A stretch of DNA of 64,000 nucleotides from Alistipes dispar (GTDB lineage: Bacteria > Bacteroidota > Bacteroidia > Bacteroidales > Rikenellaceae), in NCBI RefSeq assembly GCF_006542685.1, contig NZ_AP019736.1, forward strand, positions 902,001 to 966,000. The letters are read 5' to 3'. The notes under the pieces are model-generated. The model was not told the DNA's origin and did not search any database. It saw only the letters and a program-made list of their open reading frames with translations. The translations under genes and the position numbers were made by a program. This document shows positions 21,438 to 29,432 of the stretch, piece by piece (the first letter of the stretch is position 1; each line of letters opens with the position of its first letter).

Positions 21438-21998
21438 TTATTCTTTTTCAACTTGTGTGAAACTCAACTCCATGGGAGTCTTGCGCCCGAATATCTTCAC
21501 CGATACCGTGAGTTTCTTGCGCTCGTTATCGACGGCTTCGATGGTACCCTGGAAGCTTGAGAAAGGACCATCGGTGACCTTGACGGTCTCGCCGACGAAG
21601 AATGGGACTTCGTTTTCCTCCTCCATGGCGTTCATTTCATCGACGCGGCCGAGAATGCGGGCCACCTCCTGCGGACGCAGGGGCGTGGCGATCATCTTGC
21701 GGCTGTCCTCTTTGGTGTCGCCGAGGAAACCCAGCACATTGGGAGTATTGCGAATGATCATCGGAATCTGACCTACGAAAGCAGCCTCCACCAGCACGTA
21801 CCCCGGATAGGAAACCTTCTCTTTCGAGACTTTCTTTCCGTTGCGGATGGTGTACACCTTCTCGGTGGGAATCAGGACCTGGGAAATGTAGTCCTCGAGG
21901 TGGTTGTGACGGATTTCGGCCTCGATATACTCCTTGACCTTACCCTCCTTGCCGCCGACGGCGCGGACCACATACCACTGTTTCTTAATCTCGCTCAT
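21438..21998 (-). CDS. nusG: Transcription termination/antitermination protein NusG
   Basis: 186 residues. The NGN domain (KQWYVVRAVGGKEGKVKEYIE, then VLIPTEKVYTIRNGKK and YPGYVLVEAAF) is followed by a KOW domain (FFVGETVKVTDGPFSSFQGTIEAVD). NusG binds the polymerase clamp and links it to Rho or the ribosome. It lies 15 bases after secE, the usual order. Confidence 0.98.
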   Translation of the reverse strand: MSEIKKQWYVVRAVGGKEGKVKEYIEAEIRHNHLEDYISQVLIPTEKVYTIRNGKKVSKEKVSYPGYVLVEAAFVGQIPMIIRNTPNVLGFLGDTKEDSRKMIATPLRPQEVARILGRVDEMNAMEEENEVPFFVGETVKVTDGPFSSFQGTIEAVDNERKKLTVSVKIFGRKTPMELSFTQVEKE

Positions 21999-22013
21999 CG
22001 TTCCGGTTCGAAA

Positions 22014-22211
22014 TTAACGGCCAAGATTACCCAGGGTCTTATAGATGAAGGCCATCATGTTCTCGAACGTCAGGTCCATGGCAAGCACGATCACGGCGAA
22101 GATGACCGAAGCCACCATCACGACGATCGTGGAACTCTGGAGCTGCGGGAACGTGGGCCACGTCACCTTGTTTACAAGCTCGTTGTAAGATTCTTTTACG
22201 TAATTGAACAT
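22014..22211 (-). CDS. secE: Preprotein translocase subunit SecE
   Basis: 65 residues with one amphipathic segment (KESYNELVNKVTWPTFPQLQ) and one membrane helix (SSTIVVMVASVIFAVIVLAM), the minimal SecE seen outside Proteobacteria. It stabilises SecY in the inner membrane. It begins 19 bases after the tRNA-Trp gene. Confidence 0.97.
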   Translation of the reverse strand: MFNYVKESYNELVNKVTWPTFPQLQSSTIVVMVASVIFAVIVLAMDLTFENMMAFIYKTLGNLGR

Positions 22212-22230
22212 ACTTCCGTCTTTTATTCTC

Positions 22231-22304
22231 TGGCAGGAGCAGAGAGATTCGAACTCCCATCAACGGTTTTGGAGACCGCTATTCTACCCTTGAACTATGC
22301 TCCT
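22231..22304 (-). tRNA. tRNA-Trp (anticodon CCA)
   Basis: The acceptor AGGAGCA pairs with TGCTCCT, the anticodon loop is CTCCAAA, and the T-loop is TTCGAAT. The discriminator is G and the 3' CCA is encoded. It lies between tuf and secE, as in many bacteria. Confidence 0.96.
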
Positions 22305-22334
22305 AAAAAAGAGGCGGTGCGGTGACACCGCCTC
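22305..22334 (-). terminator. Intrinsic terminator after tuf
   Basis: On the minus strand GAGGCGGTG pairs with CACCGCCTC across TCACCG and is followed by six T. It lies directly between the tuf stop and tRNA-Trp. Transcription of the downstream genes must read through it or start nearby. No other promoter match is visible in the gap. Confidence 0.85.
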
Positions 22335-22352
22335 GGGACATAACCGTCCGGA

Positions 22353-23540
22353 TTACTTCAGAACCTTCAGGATCTGGCCGGCACCTACCGTACGGCCGCC
22401 CTCGCGGATCGCGAAACGCAGACCCTCGTTCAGGGCTACCGGGTAGATCAGCTTCACGGTGATCGTCACGTGGTCGCCCGGCATCACCATATCCACGCCT
22501 GCGGGCAGGTGAACCTCACCCGTCACGTCCATCGTACGCAGATAGAACTGGGGACGGTAGTTGTTGTGGAACGGCGTGTGACGGCCGCCCTCCTCCTTCT
22601 TCAGGATATAGACCTCGGCCTCGAACTCGGTGTGCGGGGTGATCGAACCCGGCTTGGCGACTACCATACCGCGCTTAACCTCCTTCTTGTCGATACCGCG
22701 GAGCAGCAGACCCACGTTGTCGCCGGCCTCGCCCTCGTCGAGCAGCTTGCGGAACATCTCGACGCCCGTGCAGGTCGAAGTCAGCGTCTTCTCCTCCAGA
22801 CCGATGATCTCGACGGGATCGCCGACATGGATGATACCGGTCTCGATACGGCCCGTTACGACGGTACCGCGGCCGGTGATCGAGAACACGTCCTCGATAG
22901 GCATCAGGAACGGCTTCTCGTTGTCGCGCTGGGGCAGCGGAATGTAGCTATCTACGGCATCCATCAGCTCCATCACCTTCTCTTCCCATTTAGCCTCGCC
23001 GTTCAGGGCGCCCAGAGCGGAACCGCGGATGATGGGGGCGTTGTCGCCGTCATAGTCGTATTTCGAAAGCAGGTCGCGAACCTCCATCTCGACCAGGTCG
23101 AGCATCTCGGGATCGTCCACCATGTCGCACTTGTTCAGGAAAACGACGATCTTCGGCACGTTCACCTGACGGGCGAGCAGCACGTGCTCGTTGGTCTGGG
23201 GCATCGGACCGTCCGTTGCGGCAACCACCAGAATCGCACCGTCCATCTGAGCGGCACCCGTTACCATGTTCTTCACATAGTCGGCGTGTCCCGGGCAGTC
23301 TACGTGCGCATAGTGGCGGTTGGCGGTCTGGTACTCCACGTGCGAGGTGTTGATCGTGATACCGCGCTCCTTCTCCTCGGGAGCGTTGTCGATCGAGTCG
23401 AACGAACGGAGTTCCGACAGACCCTTCTTGGCCAGAACGGTCGTGATAGCTGCGGTAAGGGTGGTCTTACCGTGGTCAACGTGACCGATGGTACCGATGT
23501 TCACATGCGGTTTGGAACGGTCGAATTTTTCTTTTGCCAT
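22353..23540 (-). CDS. tuf: Elongation factor Tu
   Basis: 395 residues. G1 GHVDHGKTTL, the switch I region RGITINTSHVEY, G3 DCPGHADYVKNM and G4 NKCDMVDD are present, followed by beta domains 2 and 3 ending in GGRTVGAGQILKVLK. It delivers aminoacyl-tRNA to the ribosome. It is downstream of three tRNA genes and followed by an intrinsic terminator. Confidence 0.99.
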   Translation of the reverse strand: MAKEKFDRSKPHVNIGTIGHVDHGKTTLTAAITTVLAKKGLSELRSFDSIDNAPEEKERGITINTSHVEYQTANRHYAHVDCPGHADYVKNMVTGAAQMDGAILVVAATDGPMPQTNEHVLLARQVNVPKIVVFLNKCDMVDDPEMLDLVEMEVRDLLSKYDYDGDNAPIIRGSALGALNGEAKWEEKVMELMDAVDSYIPLPQRDNEKPFLMPIEDVFSITGRGTVVTGRIETGIIHVGDPVEIIGLEEKTLTSTCTGVEMFRKLLDEGEAGDNVGLLLRGIDKKEVKRGMVVAKPGSITPHTEFEAEVYILKKEEGGRHTPFHNNYRPQFYLRTMDVTGEVHLPAGVDMVMPGDHVTITVKLIYPVALNEGLRFAIREGGRTVGAGQILKVLK

Positions 23541-23683
23541 AGTATTAAGTATTTAAAGTATTGTTAAAAATTGCCCTAAAGTTTTAAAATTCATTTCATT
23601 TTCATTCCGCAGAACGAGCGGGCGACACAAACGCTTCCTCCCCGGAGGGACGGAATGCATTCGCATCACACGCTGCTGCGTTC

Positions 23684-23759
23684 TGGAGCGGAAGACGAGG
23701 CTCAAACTCGCGACCCTCAGCTTGGAAGGCTGATGCTCTATCAACTGAGCTACTTCCGC
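23684..23759 (-). tRNA. tRNA-Gly (anticodon TCC)
   Basis: The acceptor GCGGAAG pairs with CTTCCGC, the anticodon loop is CTTCCAA, the discriminator is T and the 3' CCA is encoded. It lies between tRNA-Tyr and tuf. Confidence 0.95.
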
Positions 23760-23854
23760 AAAAACATACCGTATCAGAGTCAGCCTCCCCCGCTCCGATG
23801 CCCGACTGCCGCGCATCGTCCGGATCTTGCAACTCCGACCGGCTCTTTTTCTCG

Positions 23855-23936
23855 TGGGAAGTGATGGATTCGAACCACCGAAGGCGTACGCCAGCAGATT
23901 TACAGTCTGCCCCATTTGGCCACTCTGGTAACTTCC
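23855..23936 (-). tRNA. tRNA-Tyr (anticodon GTA)
   Basis: A class II tRNA with a long variable arm (TGGCGTACGCC). The acceptor is GGGAAGT/ACTTCCC with a G-T tolerant fit, the anticodon loop is CTGTAAA and the T-loop is TTCGAAT. CCA is not encoded. Confidence 0.95.
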
Positions 23937-24014
23937 CTTATCTCTTTTTCCTCTGCCGCTGCCGAAAACCCGTCTCCGGCGTTCCCCGCTCCTTTCCGCA
24001 TCATCGGCTTCGCG

Positions 24015-24088
24015 AGCCGATGGAGGGATTCGAACCCACGACCAGCTGATTACAAATCAGCTGCTCTGGCCAACTGAGCTACATCGGC
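24015..24088 (-). tRNA. tRNA-Thr (anticodon TGT)
   Basis: The acceptor GCCGATG pairs with CATCGGC, the anticodon loop is TTTGTAA, and the T-loop is TTCGAAT. CCA is not encoded. It is the first gene after the strong promoter at 24110-24141. Confidence 0.95.
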
Positions 24089-24109
24089 AAATTCCTCCGT
24101 TTTGGATTG

Positions 24110-24141
24110 CAAAAGTAGGCATAAAAAATTTATCGGCCAAA
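24110..24141 (-). promoter_or_regulatory. Promoter TTTG-N20-TACTTTTG for the tRNA-tuf-rpo run
   Basis: On the minus strand TTTG (24138-24141) is 20 bases upstream of TACTTTTG (24110-24117), a full match to the Bacteroidota housekeeping promoter. It drives tRNA-Thr, tRNA-Tyr, tRNA-Gly and tuf, and possibly the genes beyond the tuf terminator. Confidence 0.85.
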
Positions 24142-24394
24142 TAAATCGGGATAAATTTTTCACTTTTTCACTCTTCTCAAAGAACCCCGTCCGACTGTCC
24201 GGGAACACGGACGAAATCGGGTGCAAAGATAGGAAAAGTTTTGAATAACACAACAGTTTGCGCGAAAAATATCATCTCCGGCATCCGGGAACGCCATCCG
24301 GCAGGCGGATCGCACCCCGGGCGACCGCCCCCGGAAACCGACACCTTATAATATAGGCAGCCTCCGTCCGACGGAAAACCCTGTCCGCTCCCCG

Positions 24395-25333
24395 TCACAG
24401 CTCCCCGGCGGTCCCGCCCTGCCGCTCCCGGACCCGGGCGATCAGTTGCGCGGGCGTGGCCCGCAGGTAATTCTTGCAGAACCGGCTGAACTGCGTGTAA
24501 TAGCGGAATCCGTATTTCTGCATCAGCGCCTTCGTGCTGCCCTCCCCGTCGCGGATATCCGCCAGAATCCGGTGCGCCTTCTGCTCCATCATCCAATGGT
24601 AAACGCTGTCATTGAAGCAGGCGGCGAACCGGCGCTTGAAGGCCGAAAGGCTCATTCCCGCCATCGCGGCCAGCTCGGCGACGCTCCGCGCCCGTTCGTG
24701 ATTGTTGCTGACGAAGACGCGGAAGTTGTCCTGCGGCAGAATCATCGACTGAAAGAAACAGGCCTGCTCGGTAGGCGTGTAAAGCACCTTGATGAGCATG
24801 AACAGCTCGGCGGTCTTCATTTTGTGGTATCGCTCGCAATCGGCCATCCCGTGCACCAGGAAGAACGAGGAGAGCAACTGTTCGACCACCGGATGCAACG
24901 TGAGCACCGGCATCTGCACCGCGGGGATCGCCGTCCCGGGAAGAGGTCCTTCCCCGAAAATATCCTGCTCGCAGAACTCCATGTGGTGCAGCAACGACAG
25001 CACGACGACGCACGTTCCGCCGTCCTGCGCCGTCACCTGACAGACCGCATCGCGCTCCAGGCAGACACACTGCTTCGAGGTCACGAGGCGCGCCGGCTGT
25101 TCCGGCTGTTCCAGCATCAGCGATCCCGACAGGACGAACAGCACGTACACCTTGCCGTCGGACGGAAAACGGACGCCCTCTCCGGCATCGAACTCGATGC
25201 GGGTAAAGCGGCAATAGGAGGCGTCGCCGATGCGACGGAACGGAGCGGGAAAGGTAGGACACCTACTACAATCCGCAGTGCAACGCTCTCTCAATGCCGA
25301 CTCCTCAAACTGCGGTTTGGGTTGATAATCCAT
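24395..25333 (-). CDS. AraC-family regulator with an N-terminal CxxxCxxC cluster
   Basis: 312 residues from MDYQPKPQF. This start is chosen because a -7 box lies at 25356-25363, just upstream. The C-terminal 100 residues are an AraC DNA-binding domain (SVAELAAMAGMSLSAFKRRF, then TKALMQKYGFRYYTQFSRFCKNY). The N-terminus carries Cys18, Cys22 and Cys25, with another Cys at about 40, before a cupin-like domain (KVYVLFVLSGSLMLEQP). The Cys cluster could bind zinc or an iron-sulfur centre, or sense redox state. This is inference. No neighbouring target operon is evident. Its other flank is a stand-alone tRNA gene. Confidence 0.85.
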   Translation of the reverse strand: MDYQPKPQFEESALRERCTADCSRCPTFPAPFRRIGDASYCRFTRIEFDAGEGVRFPSDGKVYVLFVLSGSLMLEQPEQPARLVTSKQCVCLERDAVCQVTAQDGGTCVVVLSLLHHMEFCEQDIFGEGPLPGTAIPAVQMPVLTLHPVVEQLLSSFFLVHGMADCERYHKMKTAELFMLIKVLYTPTEQACFFQSMILPQDNFRVFVSNNHERARSVAELAAMAGMSLSAFKRRFAACFNDSVYHWMMEQKAHRILADIRDGEGSTKALMQKYGFRYYTQFSRFCKNYLRATPAQLIARVRERQGGTAGEL

Positions 25334-25355
25334 AAATAAGACCGTATTGGAGATA

Positions 25356-25363
25356 CAAAAATA
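25356..25363 (-). promoter_or_regulatory. -7 promoter box TATTTTTG for the second AraC gene
   Basis: TATTTTTG on the minus strand lies 22 bases upstream of the ATG at 25333 and rules out a longer frame. Confidence 0.6.
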
Positions 25364-25470
25364 CAAAAAAAATCGGAACCGCCAACCCAGGCACATCCGA
25401 AAAACGCCCCGGCGACGGACGGCCCGGACAAACGAAAAACGGCCGCGGGAGTTCGCGACCGTTCGACGGG

Positions 25471-25544
25471 TGGACCCAGAGGGGCATGATCCCACGACCT
25501 TCGGATTATGAGTCCGCTGCTCTGACCAACTGAGCTATGGGTCC
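25471..25544 (-). tRNA. tRNA with CAT anticodon (probably elongator tRNA-Met) and atypical T-loop
   Basis: The acceptor GGACCCA pairs with TGGGTCC, the D arm is normal and the anticodon loop is CTCATAA. The T-loop reads ATCATGC instead of the usual TTCRANY, so positions 54 and 58 appear swapped (A and T). A CAT anticodon can also belong to tRNA-Ile after lysidine modification or to initiator tRNA. The first acceptor pair is standard, so it is not a typical initiator. CCA is not encoded. Confidence 0.85.
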
Positions 25545-25714
25545 TCGGACGGGCCGGCGCACGGCCCGTTTCCGGGGGACAAAGATACGAAAACAATTCA
25601 GATTGCGCAACCGTTCCGGCCGCCGGACGGGGAAAAAGTGCGATAAAATGCCGGAAGCACTCTTCCGGAAGCGGAAAAAACGGCCGCCGGGCTTGTTTGT
25701 TGAAAATAAATTCG

Positions 25715-25722
25715 TACCTTTG
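25715..25722 (+). promoter_or_regulatory. -7 promoter box TACCTTTG for rpmE
   Basis: TACCTTTG matches TAnnTTTG and lies 36 bases before the L31 start codon. Confidence 0.6.
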
Positions 25723-25758
25723 TCCCGCTTAAGCACTAATTAAAACAAAAACAACGAA

Positions 25759-26028
25759 ATGAAAAAGGGTATCCATCCGGAAAATTATCGTTTGGTGGCG
25801 TTCAAGGACATGTCCAACGACCACGTGTTTTTGTGTCGGTCCGCCGTTTCGACAAAAGAGACCATCGAAGTGAACGGCGAAACCTATCCCGTGTATAAGA
25901 TGGAAATTTCCAACACGTCGCACCCGTTCTACACGGGCAAGATGAAGTTGGTGGACACCGCCGGTCGCGTCGATAAGTTTATGAGCCGCTACGCAAAACG
26001 CTACGATAAGAAAAACGCTGCGAAGTAA
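25759..26028 (+). CDS. rpmE2: 50S ribosomal protein L31, type B
   Basis: 89 residues starting MKKGIHPENYRLVAFKDMSN, with SNTSHPFYTGKMKLVDTAGRVDKF in two parts typical of L31. The zinc-binding CxxC of type A L31 is absent, so this is the zinc-independent type B form. It is monocistronic and followed by a strong terminator. Confidence 0.97.
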   Translation: MKKGIHPENYRLVAFKDMSNDHVFLCRSAVSTKETIEVNGETYPVYKMEISNTSHPFYTGKMKLVDTAGRVDKFMSRYAKRYDKKNAAK

Positions 26029-26049
26029 GACCTGCTCCGCAAAGCGAGG

Positions 26050-26085
26050 AAAACGGACTGCAAAGAATTGCGGTCCGTTTTTTTT
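26050..26085 (+). terminator. Intrinsic terminator after L31
   Basis: AAACGGAC pairs with GTCCGTTT (extended through TGCAAAG/ATTGCG), followed by a run of eight T. Confidence 0.9.
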
Positions 26086-26150
26086 CGTCCTTTTCGTCCG
26101 GAATCCGCTCACCGGAGAAAATTTTCCGTACACGGTATCTTTTTTATCCA

Positions 26151-26158
26151 TATATTTG
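26151..26158 (+). promoter_or_regulatory. -7 promoter box TATATTTG for the coiled-coil lipoprotein
   Basis: TATATTTG lies 40 bases before the ATG at 26199. Confidence 0.65.
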
Positions 26159-26198
26159 CGCCACGGGACAACCCGATCGGAATCAAACGGAAAGAGAC

Positions 26199-27077
26199 AT
26201 GAAAAAGACATTCGCAGTCCGTACGGCGACGGTTCTCGCCGCAGCGGTCCTCGCGGTCTCCTGCGGCAACGCGCAGCGGCAGCAGGTCGTCGCGGAATCC
26301 CGGCGGCAGCGCGATTCGCTGACGACGGTCATCGGCGCCAAGGATTCGCTCATCAACGCCGTCTTCGCGGACATCAACGCCATCTCGGAGAACCTCGCGC
26401 TCATCAAATCGCGCGAGAACCTGATCACCGTGGCCAGCGGAGCCGAAAACGGCCGCCGCCCCGTCGAGGAGATCAACAACGACATCGCGGCCATCGACCG
26501 CCTGCTGCGGGAGAACCGCGAAAAGATCGCCTCGCTGCAACGCTCGGCGGCGCTGCTGCGCAAGGCCGACCTGCGCATCGAAGGACTGGAGAAGATGATC
26601 GCGGAGCTGAACCGCCAGCTCGCGGAGAAGAAGACGGAGGTGGAGCAGTTGCGGGACGAACTGACCCGGATGGGCTCCGAAGTGGAGACCCTGGCGGAGA
26701 CGGTCGCCGAGCGGACCGCCGAGGTGGAGGACCTGAGCGGCGAGAAGTTGGAACTGGAGAACCGCCTGCACACGGTTTACTACATCGTCGGGGCCGAAAA
26801 GGAGCTGCGCGACGCACAGATCGTCAATAAACAGGGATTCATCGGCCGGACACTCACCGTGGGCCAGCACGGCAGCATGGAGAGCTTCACGCAGGCCGAT
26901 TCGCGGCTGCTGTCGGAAATTCCCGTCGGACACCGGAAGGTGACCGTCGTCTCGACCCATCCGGAAGGCTCCTACGAACTGGTGACCGACGGCAGCAAGT
27001 CGGTCGAAAAGCTCCTCATCACCGATCCGGTCCGGTTCTGGGAATCCTCGAAGGTGCTGGTCGTAAGCTACAAATAG
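26199..27077 (+). CDS. Coiled-coil lipoprotein of unknown function
   Basis: 292 residues. The signal peptide ends in the lipobox AVSC (Cys about residue 23). Residues 30-195 are almost entirely charged heptad-like helix (for example EKMIAELNRQLAEKKTEVEQ), predicting a long coiled coil in the periplasm. The C-terminal 90 residues (VYYIVGAEKELRDAQIVNK, GFIGRTLTVGQ, PEGSYELVTDG, WESSKVLVVSYK) look like a small beta domain. The overall layout is common in Bacteroidota lipoproteins, but I recognise no named family. It lies between L31 and a DUF3127 gene, each with its own promoter. Confidence 0.8.
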   Translation: MKKTFAVRTATVLAAAVLAVSCGNAQRQQVVAESRRQRDSLTTVIGAKDSLINAVFADINAISENLALIKSRENLITVASGAENGRRPVEEINNDIAAIDRLLRENREKIASLQRSAALLRKADLRIEGLEKMIAELNRQLAEKKTEVEQLRDELTRMGSEVETLAETVAERTAEVEDLSGEKLELENRLHTVYYIVGAEKELRDAQIVNKQGFIGRTLTVGQHGSMESFTQADSRLLSEIPVGHRKVTVVSTHPEGSYELVTDGSKSVEKLLITDPVRFWESSKVLVVSYK

Positions 27078-27318
27078 TCCGCTGCCGTCCCGGTATTCGT
27101 CCTGCGGGGCATGCACGTCCCGCCTTCGTCTCCGCTCCTGCCGCGGCATGCCGTGACGGGGGCGGAGACGCCGTTTTCCGGAACGCATCGTCGGAACGCG
27201 TCCGGATCGCCGTCCGGATCATCGCCGGAGCCGCACTACCACCGAAGTTCCAGGACGGAACCGGCACACGGCGGGGCGCATTGCCGGAATCCGGCGTTGT
27301 CCGTTCCGATTTTTTTTG

Positions 27319-27326
27319 TATTTTTG
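27319..27326 (+). promoter_or_regulatory. -7 promoter box TATTTTTG for the DUF3127 gene
   Basis: TATTTTTG lies 25 bases before the ATG at 27352 and sets that start. Confidence 0.65.
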
Positions 27327-27351
27327 CAGAAACAAAACAAAAAGCCGAAAT

Positions 27352-27717
27352 ATGGAATTCGAAGGAACCGTCTACAAAATAATGCCCGTGACGAAGGGAA
27401 CCTCGGCACGCGGCGAATGGCAGCGTCAGGACGTGGTTTTCGAGATGAACGAAGGTTCGTTCACCCGCAAGATCTGCGTGACGTTCTTCAACAAGCCCGA
27501 CGACGTGGCCCGGCTGCGGGAGGGCGCGGCCTACACCGTCTCCGTGAACATCGAGTCGCGCGAGTACAACGGCCGCTGGTACACCGACATCCGCGCATGG
27601 CGCATCCAGCCCAAACAGGAGACGCCCGCCGGGGCTCCGATGCCCGACATGCCGCCCATCGCCGAAGAGCCCGCCTACGCCTCCGCTCCGGCCGAGGCCG
27701 ACGACCTGCCGTTCTGA
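27352..27717 (+). CDS. DUF3127 protein (SSB-like OB fold)
   Basis: 121 residues from MEFEGTVYKIM. The pattern FEGTVYKIMPVTKGTSARGEW, FEMNEGSFTRKICVTFFN, YTVSVNIESREYNGRWYTDIRAWRI (in pieces) matches DUF3127, a Bacteroidota family with an OB fold. The protein ends in an acidic tail with DDLPF, like the tip of single-stranded DNA-binding proteins that recruits partners. A role in DNA replication or repair is therefore likely but not shown. Confidence 0.88.
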   Translation: MEFEGTVYKIMPVTKGTSARGEWQRQDVVFEMNEGSFTRKICVTFFNKPDDVARLREGAAYTVSVNIESREYNGRWYTDIRAWRIQPKQETPAGAPMPDMPPIAEEPAYASAPAEADDLPF

Positions 27718-27794
27718 CGCACCGAAAAATACCGGGTCCGGTTCCCTCCCGTCCGGGAGAGGATCGGGCGGCCCGGGAAAAGCAGATGCCGCCG

Positions 27795-27838
27795 ACGACC
27801 TGCGCCGTATTCCGTCGAGAATACCCGGCGCAGGTCGT
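27795..27838. terminator. Long hairpin downstream of the DUF3127 gene
   Basis: ACGACCTGCGC pairs with GCGCAGGTCGT, with an inner GTATTC/GAATAC stem. No T run follows. It is probably a transcription end or mRNA-stabilising structure. Confidence 0.6.
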
Positions 27839-28088
27839 TGCGTACCGGGAGCCGCCGTCCGAACGGCCCCGAACCGCCTCCGGTCATCCGCCAACGCTCC
27901 GGGACCGGAAAATCCTGCTTCCTGAATCCGGCCGCCCTGAACCCGGCCGCCCGTTCACGTATTCCCGACAAGCCCGGGCGACACGCACCCTCCACGGTCG
28001 CCTGCCGTCCCCCGGACACATCCCTGCTCCGCCGACCGGACTGCCGCACAGCTACCGCCCCCGGGCACAACGCTGCCGCCGAAAAACG

Positions 28089-28124
28089 ATTCGTCCCTGC
28101 CGCACGAATGCGGCAGGGACGAAT
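28089..28124. terminator. Perfect hairpin between convergent genes
   Basis: ATTCGTCCCTGCCGCA pairs perfectly with TGCGGCAGGGACGAAT across a CGA-type loop. It shares the CCCTGCC/GGCAGGG core with the repeats at 7022 and 56009. Confidence 0.7.
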
Positions 28125-28199
28125 TCCTGATCTCCGGAAGATCCCGGCGCCCGGGACGTTCCGTCCGGTCCGGCATTCCGGACCCGGATCCCGGAGAAC

Positions 28200-29309
28200 T
28201 TATTTTCCGGCTGCGGGAGCCTCGGCCCTGGCGGTCGAATCGGCGGGAGCCGGCTCTACATAGGGCGTCACATCCACCAGCTCGACCTCGAACTCCAGTG
28301 CCTCGTTGGGACCGATGTCGCGGCCCTGTCCCGTGGGACCGTAAGCCAGCTCGGCGGGAATCCAGAGCTTGATCGTACCGCCTTTGCCCACCAGCTGCAT
28401 GCCTTCGGTCCAGCCGCGGATCACCCGGTTGAGCGGGAACTCGATCGGCTCGTCCTTGTCATAGCTGTCGGGGCGCTGCTTCTTGAGCATCTCCTGCTGC
28501 TCCTTGGAACGCTCCGAGAAGTGCGTCGTGTCGAACACCTTGCCCTTGCGCGTGCGGCCCGTGTAGTGCACCTTCACCACGTCGCGCGGATCCTTGGCCA
28601 TCACCGAAGCGTCGCCCTCCTCGACCACCTTGTAGAGCAGACCCGACTCGGTCTTCTTCACGCCCGACTGCTTCTCGATCTTCGAGAGCCACTCCTCCGA
28701 AGCCTTGGCGTTCTGCATCGGCATCGTCACCATGAAGTAGTGCTGCAAATACTGGCCCACCTCCTTCTCGGGCATCTTGGCCGTATTGTCGAACACGTCC
28801 TGAATCGCCTGGCCGATCCAAACCACCTGGAGCGGCAGTCCGGCGTTGGCGATCGTGAAGCCGATGTCGTTGCCCAGCGCATAGGAGAGGCTGTCGCGCT
28901 CCTCCTCGGTGGCGAACATGGCCGGATCGGCCGCAGGATACTCCACCTTGGTCGTATCGCCGCCCGCACGGCGTACGCTGTCGGCCTCGGCGCGCTGCTT
29001 GGCGATGGCCTGCGCACGCTCGCCGCGCTTGGTCATGAAGTAGGTGCGCAGCGTCTCCAGCGCGTCGTCGTGCGAGAGCGAGGACTTGCCCAGCGCGGTC
29101 TCCTCGACCCCCTTGCGAATCAGTTGGGCGTCGAACGGAATGTCCTTCATCTGATAACCGAGGCTGTACCCGATATTGGCGCCCAGCGCATACGACAGCG
29201 AGTCGAATTTCGACAGGCTGCCCTTCTGCACCCCGTCCGCATTGCCGCCTCCGCAGGAGGCCAGCATCGCAGCGCCCGCGAGCGCCGCTGCAAAAAAGAT
29301 TTTTTTCAT
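28200..29309 (-). CDS. FKBP-type peptidyl-prolyl isomerase lipoprotein
   Basis: 369 residues. The signal peptide ends in lipobox LASC. Two FKBP_N-like segments (DSLSYALGANIGYSLGYQM and DSLSYALGNDIGFTIANA) precede a C-terminal FKBP domain (about residues 215-350) with VVKVHYTGRTRKGKVFD, PLNRVIRGWTEGMQLVGKGG and ELAYGPTGQGRDIGPN. It catalyses proline isomerisation during folding of periplasmic or surface proteins. The duplicated N-terminal half is unusual compared with single-module FkpA/Mip proteins. It has its own -7 box and follows a shorter paralogue on the same strand. Confidence 0.93.
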   Translation of the reverse strand: MKKIFFAAALAGAAMLASCGGGNADGVQKGSLSKFDSLSYALGANIGYSLGYQMKDIPFDAQLIRKGVEETALGKSSLSHDDALETLRTYFMTKRGERAQAIAKQRAEADSVRRAGGDTTKVEYPAADPAMFATEEERDSLSYALGNDIGFTIANAGLPLQVVWIGQAIQDVFDNTAKMPEKEVGQYLQHYFMVTMPMQNAKASEEWLSKIEKQSGVKKTESGLLYKVVEEGDASVMAKDPRDVVKVHYTGRTRKGKVFDTTHFSERSKEQQEMLKKQRPDSYDKDEPIEFPLNRVIRGWTEGMQLVGKGGTIKLWIPAELAYGPTGQGRDIGPNEALEFEVELVDVTPYVEPAPADSTARAEAPAAGK

Positions 29310-29398
29310 CGTTTTCGAATTATTACGTTTTTACATCGAAGTTTCTCTTCGGCCGCGGCCTCCCGCATCCGTCCGGGACGGGAAGGCTCAAATTCGCA

Positions 29399-29406
29399 CA
29401 AAGATA
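29399..29406 (-). promoter_or_regulatory. -7 promoter box TATCTTTG for the FKBP lipoprotein gene
   Basis: TATCTTTG on the minus strand lies 90 bases upstream of the ATG at 29309. The gene may thus be transcribed apart from the upstream operon. Confidence 0.55.
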
Positions 29407-29432
29407 GTAAAATAATACTACAATGCACCCGG

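Larger units (their letters stand above)
27718..28199. other. Intergenic region with two strong hairpins
   Basis: 482 GC-rich bases between the convergent DUF3127 and FKBP genes. It contains the inverted repeats at 27795-27838 and 28089-28124. No frame in it looks like a real protein. Confidence 0.6.
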
